Below, piece after piece: positions 8,915-16,829 of a DNA stretch of 19,971 nucleotides. This stretch comes from JBOHUC01 sp050733935 (GTDB taxonomy: Bacteria; Eisenbacteria; RBG-16-71-46; DASYSL01): contig JBOHUC010000135.1 in assembly GCA_050733935.1 (NCBI GenBank), positions 1 to 19,971 on the forward strand, read 5' to 3'. The translations under genes were made by a program, and so were the position numbers. Each line of letters begins with the position of its first letter. Position 1 is the stretch's first letter. A model generated the notes under the pieces. That model was not told the origin of the DNA and searched no databases. It saw only the letters and a list, made by a program, of their open reading frames with translations.

Positions 8915-11900
8915 TTGCACGAGCAGCCCGCTAGCTCCGGATCCGGATCCAGACCCGCGCGCCGGTTCCTCACCGCCGCGTGGCGGATCCTCGTCGCCCT
9001 CGTCCTGCTCGGGGCGGGCGCCGTGGCAGCGCAGGCCCAGGGATTCGGGAAGAACAAGGTCCAGTACCGCACGTTCGAGTGGAAGATCATCTCCTCCCCG
9101 CACTTCGACATCTATTACTACGAAGGCGGGGACTCGCTCGCCATCCGCGCGCTCGACCTGTGCGAGAAGGCGAACATCAAGCTCACGCGCGACCTCGGAC
9201 ACATCCTGACCAAGAAGATCCCGATCATCCTCTACGTCTCGCACAACGACTTCGCGCAGACCAACGTCACGCTCGACTTCCTGGACGAGGGCACGGGCGG
9301 CTTCACGGAGCTCCTGAAGAACCGCGTCGTGCTGCCGTTCCCCGGCTCCTACGAGGAGTTCCGCCACGTGCTCGTGCACGAGCTCGTGCACGCGTTCATG
9401 TTCGACATGATCTATTCCGGCGGGCTCCCGTCGTTCATCACGCGGCAGAACATCGTGGACGTGCCGCTGTGGTTCGCCGAAGGCCTCGCCGAGTGGGTGT
9501 CGCTCGGCTGGGAGCCGAACGCCGACATGTTCCTGCGCGACGGGACGATCGGGGGCTACCTGCCGCCGATTCAGTACAACGGCGGCTATCTCGTCTACAA
9601 GCAGGGCCAGGCCGCGATGAAGTTCCTGACCGAGCGCTACGGGCCCGAGCGCATCCGCGACCTGCTCCAGAAGACGAAGTACTACCGGAGCTTCTACCGC
9701 GCGTTCGAGGTCACGCTCGGAACGAGCGTCGAGAAGTTCGACCAGGACTTCCAGGCGTGGTGCAAACGGATGTACTGGCCGAGCGTCGCGAAGCGCGGAA
9801 GCCCCGAGGAGTTCGCGCGCCGGCTCACGGATCACCGGCGCGACCGCTCGAACTTGAACATGGCGGCAGCCGTGACTCCGCTTGGCGACCGGGTGGCGTA
9901 CATCTCGGACAAGAGCAACTATACGGACATCTACGTGCTCTCGAGCCTCGACGGCCGGGTCCTGAAGCGAGTGATCCGCGGCGACAGCAACCGCCAGTTC
10001 GAGTCGGTGCCGTCGTTCCGCTCGAGCCTGTCGTGGTCGTCGGACGGAAAGCGGCTCGCGTTCGTGGCCGAGAGCCAGTCGCGGGACGTGATCTACGTCG
10101 TGGACGTCGAGAACGAGGGCAAGATCCTGCGCGAGCACCGCTTCGATTTCGACGCCGTGGCCTACCCCACGTTCTCGGCGGTCGACGAACGGATCGTGTT
10201 CGCGGGCGTGAGGGACGGGCGGAGCGACCTCTACATCGTGGACGTGGTTGGCAACCTGACCCGGCTCACCGACGACTCGTGGGACGAGAAGGAGCCGACC
10301 TGGTCGCCGGACGGCAAGCACGTCGCGTTCGCGTCGGACCGCTCGCACCCGCTCATCCTGACCGCGATGCGACCGCCGGGAGGCTACGGCGAGTACGCGA
10401 TCTTCGAGCTCGAGCTCGCGTCGAAGACCGTGAAGAAGCTGGTCGACACCTCGGGCGACGATTCGAACCCGGCGTACGCCCCGGACGGCAAGAGCCTCGC
10501 GTTCGTCTCCGATCGCGGAGGATCGCGGAACGCCTATCTCTTCGATCCCGAGGAGTCGAAGATCCTCCAGCTCACGGACCTGATCGGCGGGATCTACTCG
10601 ACGTCGTGGTCGCGCGACAACGACCGGGTCGTGTTCTCCGCGTTCAACGAGGGCGGCTGGGACATCTTCGTCGCGAAGGAGCCGCTCTCGCTCTCGGTCG
10701 TCCGGAAGCAGCTTGCCGAGCGCCACCCGGCGGCCGTGCTGAGCCTCGAGGACGCCATGAAGCCGGTCGCGCTCGCCGAGCCCGCGCCTGTCGACTCGAC
10801 GCGCGGGGCGCTCGCTCCCGTGTGGCCGGACACGCTCTCCTCGAGGGTGCCGGAGTCGTTCGAGATCGGCGGGAACCCGAGGCCCGACGGCTCCCCGCAG
10901 GTGGACACGACCACGGTCCGCGAGTGGGGCGACATCGGAGTGCCGGGACAGCCGAGCTATACCGAGCGGGCCAGGGCGAACCAGGACAGCGTGGCGATGG
11001 CCGACAGCATGCGGGTTGCGCGCGCCGGGATCGACGTCCGGGACGCGAACGCGCCGTTCCTGTTGCCGGACAGCATCCTGTCGCAGGAGCCGACGCCGTA
11101 CAAACGGAAGTTCTCGACCGAGTTTGCGGCCGGACAGCTCGGCTTCAACTCGTCGTTCGGGCTTGCGGGCAGCACGGTGATCTCGGTGAGCGACTTTCTC
11201 GGCAACCACCGGTTCATGATCACGACCGACATCTTCGCGGGGTCGCTCGACGAGACGAACATCCTCGCCTACTACTACTATCTGCCGAAGCGCTGGGACT
11301 ACGGGCTCGGCGTCTTCCACTACAAGAGCTACTACTACTCGAGCGTGACGAGCCTCGGCGAGTCGTTCAGCGCGGCGAGACAGTTTGCGGATCGGAACGT
11401 CGGGTTCTCGGGGACTTTGTCGTATCCGTTCGACCGCTTCCGGCGCATCGACTTCGATCTCACGAACGTCGTCGTGGACCGTTCGTTCTACGCGCCCGAC
11501 ATCTTCGGAAACCTGTACCGAACCGGGAGCGAGCTGCGCACGGTGACGGCTCCGTCCGTCACCTACGTGAAGGACACCGGGCTCTACGGCTACTACGGGC
11601 CGGTGAGCGGCGGGCGCTACTACCTGTACGCGAGCCGGGCCGTGCCGCTGTTTCCGAAAGGGCTCGATTACCTGACGCTCGCCGCGGACTGGCGGAAGTA
11701 CTGGCCCCTGGGCGCGGACTATCAGTTCGCGATGCGGGCCCGGGCGATCCGCTCGAGCGGGCCGGACCAGCAGGTGTTCGAGGTCGGCGGCTACTCGACC
11801 ATCCGTGGATTCCCGGATTTTTCGCTGCGCGGGTCGAACGTCGTGTTCACGAACCTCGAGCTCCGCTTTCCGTTCATCAACGCGCTCGGCGTCGTGGGCC

Positions 11901-12160
11901 CGTTGCCGATCGGCTTCTTCAACCTGCGCGGGGCGGTGTTCACCGACATCGGTGCGGTGTGGACGCGGGATGAAGCGTTCCGGCTCACGAACGTGGGGCC
12001 CGACGGCAACCGGCAGGCGCAGGATCTCCTGGGCTCGGTCGGCGTCGGCGCGCGGTCTTCGCTCGGCTTCATGCTGCTCCGCCTCGATGTCGCGTGGCCG
12101 AACTACCTCGACCACTGGGGCGGTCCGCGCTGGCACTTCTCCCTTTCGCCGCAGTTCTGA
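8915..12160 (+). CDS. Gluzincin peptidase - TolB-like propeller - Omp85-like barrel fusion protein
   Basis: A 1081-residue exported protein with three recognisable parts. A signal peptide (hydrophobic about 23-38, AQA cleavage site near 39-41) is followed by a peptidase MA-like gluzincin domain, about 50-290. It has HELVH at 155-159 and, about 30 residues on, WFAEGLAEW with Glu189 as expected third zinc ligand. Next come about six TolB/PD40-type propeller blades, about 310-590, each ending in a form of W-S-x-D-G-K-x-x-A-F (for example PTWSPDGKHVAFASD). A Pro/Ala/Asp-rich linker (about 595-725) leads to a C-terminal Omp85-like beta-barrel, about 725-1081, with IRGF at 963-966, the Omp85 loop-6 motif, and terminal Phe. 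No POTRA domain is seen. TTG at 8915 is chosen from the Shine-Dalgarno sequence and the signal peptide. It is the last gene of the rseP-Omp85-tamB run. The role is unknown; an outer-membrane-anchored periplasmic or surface protease is inferred. Confidence 0.85.
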   Translation: MHEQPASSGSGSRPARRFLTAAWRILVALVLLGAGAVAAQAQGFGKNKVQYRTFEWKIISSPHFDIYYYEGGDSLAIRALDLCEKANIKLTRDLGHILTKKIPIILYVSHNDFAQTNVTLDFLDEGTGGFTELLKNRVVLPFPGSYEEFRHVLVHELVHAFMFDMIYSGGLPSFITRQNIVDVPLWFAEGLAEWVSLGWEPNADMFLRDGTIGGYLPPIQYNGGYLVYKQGQAAMKFLTERYGPERIRDLLQKTKYYRSFYRAFEVTLGTSVEKFDQDFQAWCKRMYWPSVAKRGSPEEFARRLTDHRRDRSNLNMAAAVTPLGDRVAYISDKSNYTDIYVLSSLDGRVLKRVIRGDSNRQFESVPSFRSSLSWSSDGKRLAFVAESQSRDVIYVVDVENEGKILREHRFDFDAVAYPTFSAVDERIVFAGVRDGRSDLYIVDVVGNLTRLTDDSWDEKEPTWSPDGKHVAFASDRSHPLILTAMRPPGGYGEYAIFELELASKTVKKLVDTSGDDSNPAYAPDGKSLAFVSDRGGSRNAYLFDPEESKILQLTDLIGGIYSTSWSRDNDRVVFSAFNEGGWDIFVAKEPLSLSVVRKQLAERHPAAVLSLEDAMKPVALAEPAPVDSTRGALAPVWPDTLSSRVPESFEIGGNPRPDGSPQVDTTTVREWGDIGVPGQPSYTERARANQDSVAMADSMRVARAGIDVRDANAPFLLPDSILSQEPTPYKRKFSTEFAAGQLGFNSSFGLAGSTVISVSDFLGNHRFMITTDIFAGSLDETNILAYYYYLPKRWDYGLGVFHYKSYYYSSVTSLGESFSAARQFADRNVGFSGTLSYPFDRFRRIDFDLTNVVVDRSFYAPDIFGNLYRTGSELRTVTAPSVTYVKDTGLYGYYGPVSGGRYYLYASRAVPLFPKGLDYLTLAADWRKYWPLGADYQFAMRARAIRSSGPDQQVFEVGGYSTIRGFPDFSLRGSNVVFTNLELRFPFINALGVVGPLPIGFFNLRGAVFTDIGAVWTRDEAFRLTNVGPDGNRQAQDLLGSVGVGARSSLGFMLLRLDVAWPNYLDHWGGPRWHFSLSPQF

Positions 12161-12611
12161 TCGTCGTTGTTGGCGGGGGCCGGGCCAGGGGCCCTTCGCG
12201 GCTCCGACCTGCCCGCCGGCGCGACCTCCTCTAGTCCTTCGATTCCGTTTCTGCCGGCGGTCACGAGTCGCCGCTCCGGGCCCCCGACCCGGCCCCCCAG
12301 CATAGAGCCTGATTGCGGGTGAAAGTTAGAATCTCCTCGCGGACCGTCCCGGTCGCCTCGGAGACGATCGCGATTCGCCACACCCCGGTCGCGCCGCAAG
12401 ACGGACTCTCGCGAACGTGCGAACAGGCCCGCGCGCGAGGCGGTTTTCGCCGGTTCGCGGATTTCGTAAGCGCGCAGTGCGATCGCCCGCTCGTCATGCG
12501 CCCGGTCGTATCGTCGCCCTCTAGCTTCCTGATAGAGTGCGAAACGCGGTAGGTGGACGGCTGCCAAGGCCCGCAGCCCTCCCTGAGTTCGCGATCCCAT
12601 GAGGTAGCCCC
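12161..12611 (+). other. Intergenic region between two transcription units, with short hairpins
   Basis: No convincing gene is seen in these 451 bases, the largest gap in the window. Short perfect stems occur at 12182-12194 (GGGCC/GGCCC, followed only by TT), 12255-12273 (CGGCG/CGCCG) and 12276-12292 (CCGGG/CCCGG). A longer imperfect hairpin at 12435-12458 has a TTTTCG loop. None has the T-tract of a strong intrinsic terminator. TAGAAT at 12327-12332 matches five of six bases of a -10 box but lacks a properly spaced -35. The region presumably contains the end of the envelope operon and the promoter of the small membrane protein/pcrA unit. Confidence 0.5.
12435..12458 (+). repeat. Imperfect hairpin in the intergenic region
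   Basis: GCGAGGCGG at 12435-12443 can pair with CCGGTTCGC at 12450-12458 around a six-base TTTTCG loop, with one G-T wobble and one G-G mismatch. It stands about 150 bases before the next gene. It could be a structured leader element or chance pairing in GC-rich DNA. Confidence 0.3.
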
Positions 12612-12839
12612 ATGCTGTATCAAACCTCGCTCTTTTCGAGCCCGGACTACTGGGATAAGGCGTTCAAGGTCGGACTGATTGCAGCGTTCTTTCTTTCCGT
12701 TCTCATCATCCTGGAGGTGAAGGGAAAGCTTGCGCGGCTGCCGTTCGTCGGCCGGCTACTCCTTGGCATCCTTGCACTCGTTGCAGCTGCCATCGTGTTG
12801 CCGTTCATTGGTGTCTTGTTGGTGATCTACCTTACTTAG
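12612..12839 (+). CDS. Small two-helix membrane protein of unknown function
   Basis: A 75-residue protein not recognised as a member of a named family. It has two strongly hydrophobic segments, about residues 18-38 (KVGLIAAFFLSVLIILEV) and 46-74 (RLLLGILALVAAAIVLPFIG), joined by a short basic loop (KGKLARLPFVGR). This is consistent with a helical hairpin in the inner membrane with the loop in the cytoplasm. GAGG at 12601-12604 stands seven bases before the ATG. Its codons are visibly less GC-rich at third positions than those of its neighbours (TTT, CTT, ATT and GTT all occur). It ends 27 bases before the pcrA start and is probably the first gene of that transcript. Hydrophobicity pattern and ribosome site make it believable. 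Its function is open. Confidence 0.65.
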   Translation: MLYQTSLFSSPDYWDKAFKVGLIAAFFLSVLIILEVKGKLARLPFVGRLLLGILALVAAAIVLPFIGVLLVIYLT

Positions 12840-12866
12840 AGATAACCAGTCGAGCCGAAGGAGACC

Positions 12867-15071
12867 ATGCAGACGTTCGCAAACGATCTGAACGAAGCGC
12901 AGGTGCAGGCCGTGACGCACGGCGACGGGCCGCTCTTGATCGTCGCCGGGGCGGGGTCGGGCAAGACGCGCGTGCTCACGCGGCGCATTGCCTGGCTCGT
13001 CGCCGAGCGGGGCGTCCCGCCGTCCTCGATCCTTGCGTTTACGTTCACGAACAAGGCGGCTCGCGAGATGCGCGAGCGTGTGCTCGCGCTCGTGGGGGAG
13101 GCGGCCGCGAAGGAGCTCTGGGTCGGGACCTTCCACGCGACGTGCGCGCGGCTCCTGCGGCGCGAGGCGGGCCGCGCGGGGCTCCCGCAGGCGTTCACGA
13201 TCTTCGACCGTGACGATCAGACGACACTCTTGAAGCAGGTCATGCGAGCGGGAGACTCGACGAGCGACGAGCTCAAGCCGGGGCTCATCCTGTCCCGGAT
13301 CTCGGGGGCGAAGAATGCGTTCGTCGACCCGGAAGGCTACTTCCGATCCGCCGTCACCGACGTCGAGCGGAAGATTGCGCGCATCTACGAGGACTACGAG
13401 ACGGGACTCGAGCGTGCCGGGGCCGTCGACTTCGACGACCTCATCGTACGTTCGGTGAAACTGCTGGAGGGGGATGCTGACGTGCGCGCGCGCTATGCGG
13501 GGCGCTTTCGGCACGTTCTCGTCGACGAGTACCAGGACACGAACCACGCGCAGTTTCGCCTCGTCACGAGCTTCTCGTCGGTCCACGGCAACGTGACCGC
13601 GGTCGGCGACGACGACCAGAGCATCTACGGCTGGCGCGGGGCCGACCTCTCGAACGTGCTCGACTTCGAGCGCCATTTTCCGCGCGCGGTCATCATTCGT
13701 CTCGAGCAGAACTACCGCTCGACCGGAAACATCCTCAAGGCCGCTTCCGGCGTGATCGCGCGCAATCGCGCGCGGAAGGGGAAGACGCTCTGGACCACGC
13801 GCGACGAAGGGTCGCCGCTCCGGCTCGTGCTCTCGGCCGACGAGCAATCCGAAGGCGAGCGCCTGGCGCGCGAGGTGCGGCGTCAGGTGGCTGCCGGCCG
13901 CAAGCTCTCGGATGTCGCGATCCTGTTCCGCACGAACGCGCAGTCGCGCGCGCTCGAGCTGGCATTCCGCGGCGCCGGACTCGCGTACGACCTCGTGGGC
14001 GGCGTGTCCTTCTACGAACGCAAGGAAGTGAAGGATGTGCTCGCATACCTTCGTGCCGCGCTCAATCCGCGCGATTCTGTGTCCTTCCTCAGGATTCTCA
14101 ACGTTCCGCGACGCGGGCTCGGGGATCGCGTGCGCGAGGCGATCGAAGCCCGGGTCGCGACGGGGGAGACGGGGGCGGCGGCGCTCGCGCATCTCATCGA
14201 GACGGGGGAGGTCACGGGCACCGCGGCCACGCGAGCGCGCGGGCTTCTGGATTTGCTGGGGGATCTCCACGCGCGGGCGGCGGAGCCGGCGGACATCCTG
14301 ATCGAGGAGATGCTCCAGCGCACGGGCTACCTCGAATACCTGGATGACGCGCACTCGCAGGACGCGGCCGATCGGCGCGAGAACGTGGGCGAGCTCGTGG
14401 TTGCGGCGCGTCAGAGCACCGCCGGGTCGCTCGAGGGATTCCTCACCGAAGCGGCACTCGTCGCGGACGTCGATCGCTGGCAGGAAACGGACGAGCGCGC
14501 GATTCTCCTCACCGCGCACAACGCGAAGGGACTCGAATTCCCGGTCGTGATCGTCGCGGGCCTCGAGGAGGGACTCTTTCCGCATGCGTCGGCACTCGAC
14601 GACGAAGAGGAGCTCGAGGAGGAGCGGCGCCTCTTCTATGTCGCCTTGACGCGTGCCGAGGACGAGGTCATTCTGAGCGCCGCCTCGTTCCGGCGGCGCT
14701 GGGATCGCACGGGGGCCGCCGAGCTGTCGCGCTTCGTGCGCGAGATCCCCACCGATCTGCTCGCCGTCGAGAGCCCGCTGCCGCCACGTCCGGGCATGCG
14801 GGATGGCAGCCGAAGCGCGGGCGGGGGATGGGGCGCGGGACGCGGCTCGGGGAGCGGCGGAACGTCACCGTCCTTTCCCGGGGCCGCGAATCCGAAAGAT
14901 CCGAGCGTGGGCCGGCGCGTGCACCACGAAAAATTCGGGCGCGGGCGCGTGCTCGCGGCGGAAGGCCGCGGGCCGGACAAGAAGTACACGATCGAGTTCC
15001 AGGACGGCGAGACACGCAAGATCCTGGGGCGTTTCCTGACGGGAGTCGACGATGGCGATGAACCCGCGTGA
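12867..15071 (+). CDS. pcrA: ATP-dependent 3'-5' DNA helicase, UvrD/PcrA type (superfamily 1A)
   Basis: A 734-residue SF1A helicase that unwinds DNA during nucleotide excision repair, mismatch repair and clearance of recombinase filaments or stalled polymerases. Visible motifs in order: GAGSGKT (Walker A, residues 28-34), AFTFTNKAAREMRER (Ia), GTFHATCARLLRRE, VDEYQDTN (Walker B, 219-226), GDDDQSIYGWRGAD (247-260), QNYRST, LTAHNAKGLEFPVV (motif V) and EERRLFYVALTRA (motif VI, 585-597). A Gly/Ser/Arg-rich linker (about 635-678) leads to the C-terminal Tudor-like domain of PcrA proteins, about 679-730 (VHHEKFGRGRVLAAEG). Length is normal. ATG at 12867 follows AAGGAG at 12858-12863, a slightly short spacing. 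The 3' end overlaps gatC by 20 bases. PcrA is preferred over UvrD because of the C-terminal domain, but the two names are not separable with certainty. Confidence 0.95.
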   Translation: MQTFANDLNEAQVQAVTHGDGPLLIVAGAGSGKTRVLTRRIAWLVAERGVPPSSILAFTFTNKAAREMRERVLALVGEAAAKELWVGTFHATCARLLRREAGRAGLPQAFTIFDRDDQTTLLKQVMRAGDSTSDELKPGLILSRISGAKNAFVDPEGYFRSAVTDVERKIARIYEDYETGLERAGAVDFDDLIVRSVKLLEGDADVRARYAGRFRHVLVDEYQDTNHAQFRLVTSFSSVHGNVTAVGDDDQSIYGWRGADLSNVLDFERHFPRAVIIRLEQNYRSTGNILKAASGVIARNRARKGKTLWTTRDEGSPLRLVLSADEQSEGERLAREVRRQVAAGRKLSDVAILFRTNAQSRALELAFRGAGLAYDLVGGVSFYERKEVKDVLAYLRAALNPRDSVSFLRILNVPRRGLGDRVREAIEARVATGETGAAALAHLIETGEVTGTAATRARGLLDLLGDLHARAAEPADILIEEMLQRTGYLEYLDDAHSQDAADRRENVGELVVAARQSTAGSLEGFLTEAALVADVDRWQETDERAILLTAHNAKGLEFPVVIVAGLEEGLFPHASALDDEEELEEERRLFYVALTRAEDEVILSAASFRRRWDRTGAAELSRFVREIPTDLLAVESPLPPRPGMRDGSRSAGGGWGAGRGSGSGGTSPSFPGAANPKDPSVGRRVHHEKFGRGRVLAAEGRGPDKKYTIEFQDGETRKILGRFLTGVDDGDEPA

Positions 15072-15351
15072 GGTCGAGCACGTCGCATTGCTTGCGCGCA
15101 TTGCGCTGACCGAAGGCGAGCCCGACCGGATGGGCCGCGATCTCTCGGCCGTGCTCGACTACGTCCGCACGCTCGACGAGCTCGGTCTCGAGAAGGAGGA
15201 GCCGCTTTCGCACGTGCACGCGCGGTTCGCTCCGGCGCGTGACGACACGCCGCATCCCGAGCGCTGCCTCTCCCGCGAAGTCGTGCTCGAGCAGGCGCCC
15301 GAAGCCGACGCCGCGCATTTCCTGGTTCCGCCGGTCGTGGACACGCGATGA
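15052..15351 (+). CDS. gatC: Glutamyl-tRNA(Gln)/aspartyl-tRNA(Asn) amidotransferase subunit C
   Basis: A 99-residue GatC, the small subunit that wraps around the GatA-GatB interface and stabilises the amidotransferase. The N-terminal helix REVEHVALLARIAL is the family signature (usual form E-V-x-H-x-A-x-L-A-R-L). The pattern LSAVLDYVRTLDELGLEKEEPLSHV follows as expected, with a C-terminal tail ending in FLVPPVVDTR. The start could be ATG 15052 or ATG 15058, and the first is used because GGGAG at 15041-15045 is better spaced for it. The gene overlaps pcrA by 20 bases and gatA by ATGA, so translation of the three is likely coupled. Length is typical for the family. Confidence 0.95.
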   Translation: MAMNPREVEHVALLARIALTEGEPDRMGRDLSAVLDYVRTLDELGLEKEEPLSHVHARFAPARDDTPHPERCLSREVVLEQAPEADAAHFLVPPVVDTR

Positions 15352-16829
15352 GCCGTCCCGATCGCCCTCTCTGGCAATGGTCAGCAGCCGAGATCGAGTC
15401 GGCCGTGCGCGCGGGTACGACGAGCGTCGACGAGGTCGTGGCGGCGCACGAGGCGCAGGCTTCGGCCTGGGATCCGCACGTTCACGCGTTCCTCACCCGG
15501 ATTCCGGGCGGACTCAGGGACGGTGCGGGCGGTGACGGCGCCGCGAAGCCCGCGCGGCCGCTCCTCACGGGTGTGCCCGTCGCGGTCAAGGACAACATCT
15601 GCACGCGCGGCGTGGCGACGAGCTGCGGCTCGCGCATCCTCGAAGGTTACGTGCCGCCGTACGACGCGACTGTCATCGGCAGGCTCAAGTCGCACGGAGC
15701 GGTCATCGTCGGAAAGACCAACCTCGACGAGTTCGCGATGGGCTCCTCGACCGAGAACTCGGGGTTCGGGCCGTCGCGGAATCCCTACGACGTAACGCGG
15801 GTCCCGGGCGGATCGTCCGGGGGCTCCGCGGTTGCCGTCGCGACGGGCATGGCGACCGTGGGGCTCGGCTCCGAGACCGGTGGCTCGGTCCGTCAGCCCG
15901 CGTCGTTCACGAATCTCCTGGGACTCAAGCCCACATACGGAAGGCTCTCGCGCTACGGTCTCGTCGCGTTCGCCTCCTCGATGGACCAGGTCGGAATCTT
16001 CTCGCGCTCGGCGTCGGACGGTGCGCGCGTGCTCGCCGCCCTCTCGGGCCACGATCCGAGCGACGCGACCTCCCTTCCGGACCCCGCGCTCGATTTCGAC
16101 ACGCTCGATTTGGGTCCGGACACCGCGCAGGGGCTCGTGGTTGGCGTGCCGCGGGCCCTCCTCGCCGAGGGGCTCGATCCCGACGTCGAAGAAGGGCAGC
16201 GCATCTTCGAGGCGGCGCTCCTTGCGGCCGGTGCGACCGTGCGGGAGGTGACGCTCCTTCCGCCATCGTCGTGGGTCGCGACCTACTACCTGCTCGCGAC
16301 CGCGGAAGCGTCGAGCAATCTCGCGCGTTTCGACGGCGTGCGCTACGGATTGCGGGCGCCGGCTCAGAACGTGCTCGAGCTCTATCGCCAGACGCGCGAG
16401 GCGGGATTCGGCGCCGAGGTCAAACGGCGGATCCTGCTCGGCACGTACGCGCTCTCGGCGGGTTACTACGACGCGTACTATCGCAAGGCGCAGAAAGCGC
16501 GGCGGCGGATCCAGAACGATCTCCTCGCGGCCCTCGAGGGCTGTGATGCGCTTCTCTTCCCGACGTCGCCGACGCCGGCCTTCAAGCTCGGTGAAAAGGC
16601 GGACGATCCGCTTGCGATGTACCTGTCCGACATCTTCACGATCGGGGCGAACCTCGCGGGCCTGCCCGCGCTCGCCGTACCCGCCGGCTTCACGGGCGGC
16701 GGGCTTCCGGTCGGCGTGCAATTCACGGCCCGCGCGTGCCGGGAGGACGTTCTCTACCGGCTCGCGGCTGCGGTCGAGCATCAGCTCACGGATCCCGCGG
16801 AGAGACGATGGCCTACGAAGCCGTCCTAG
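15348..16829 (+). CDS. gatA: Glutamyl-tRNA(Gln)/aspartyl-tRNA(Asn) amidotransferase subunit A
   Basis: A 493-residue amidase-signature enzyme, the glutaminase subunit of GatCAB. It frees ammonia from glutamine (or asparagine) and channels it to GatB. The Ser-cisSer-Lys triad is intact: Lys81 in PVAVKDNI, cis-Ser156 in GGSSGGSA and nucleophile Ser180 in GSETGGSVRQPAS. The spacing (75 and 24 residues) equals that of Staphylococcus aureus GatA Lys79-Ser154-Ser178. ATG at 15348 overlaps the gatC stop by ATGA, and only a weak purine run precedes it, which suggests translational coupling. The 3' end overlaps gatB by 22 bases. Length and domain content are normal. Which tRNA is amidated depends on which synthetases the genome carries, which cannot be seen here. 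Confidence 0.97.
   Translation: MSRPDRPLWQWSAAEIESAVRAGTTSVDEVVAAHEAQASAWDPHVHAFLTRIPGGLRDGAGGDGAAKPARPLLTGVPVAVKDNICTRGVATSCGSRILEGYVPPYDATVIGRLKSHGAVIVGKTNLDEFAMGSSTENSGFGPSRNPYDVTRVPGGSSGGSAVAVATGMATVGLGSETGGSVRQPASFTNLLGLKPTYGRLSRYGLVAFASSMDQVGIFSRSASDGARVLAALSGHDPSDATSLPDPALDFDTLDLGPDTAQGLVVGVPRALLAEGLDPDVEEGQRIFEAALLAAGATVREVTLLPPSSWVATYYLLATAEASSNLARFDGVRYGLRAPAQNVLELYRQTREAGFGAEVKRRILLGTYALSAGYYDAYYRKAQKARRRIQNDLLAALEGCDALLFPTSPTPAFKLGEKADDPLAMYLSDIFTIGANLAGLPALAVPAGFTGGGLPVGVQFTARACREDVLYRLAAAVEHQLTDPAERRWPTKPS
16799..16804 (+). promoter_or_regulatory. Ribosome binding site deciding the gatB start
   Basis: GGAGAG lies three bases before ATG at 16808. The in-frame open region extends upstream to a start-like codon at 16736, but that would add 24 Arg/Ala-rich residues with no family counterpart. 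This site and the MAYEAVLGLEVHIQL N-terminus favour 16808. Confidence 0.6.

Noticed and set aside
8936..8950. Short tandem repeat of CCGGAT
   Set aside because: It is only two to three copies, encoding Ser-Gly before the signal peptide's hydrophobic core, and too short to call a functional repeat.
8834..12136. Open frame of 1100 codons on the - strand opposite the peptidase-propeller-barrel gene
   Set aside because: The composition has the same artefact pattern (Arg, His, Glu, Val repeats, no motif), and the + strand product has clear domains.
12182..12196. Intrinsic terminator after the fusion gene
   Set aside because: The stem is only five base pairs and is followed by two T residues, which is too weak to call as a terminator.
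12313..12552. Possible 79-residue + strand gene in the intergenic region
   Set aside because: It has a TTG start without a Shine-Dalgarno sequence, an Arg/Ser-rich product with no recognisable fold, and weaker third-position bias than real genes here.
12103..12600. Possible 165-residue - strand gene across the intergenic region
   Set aside because: It overlaps the end of the fusion gene, its product is Arg/Gly/Ala-rich without pattern, and it would be the only - strand gene in the window.
15381..16781. Open frame of 466 codons on the - strand opposite gatA
   Set aside because: It is a mirror of a conserved gene, with an Arg-rich low-complexity product and no ribosome site of note.
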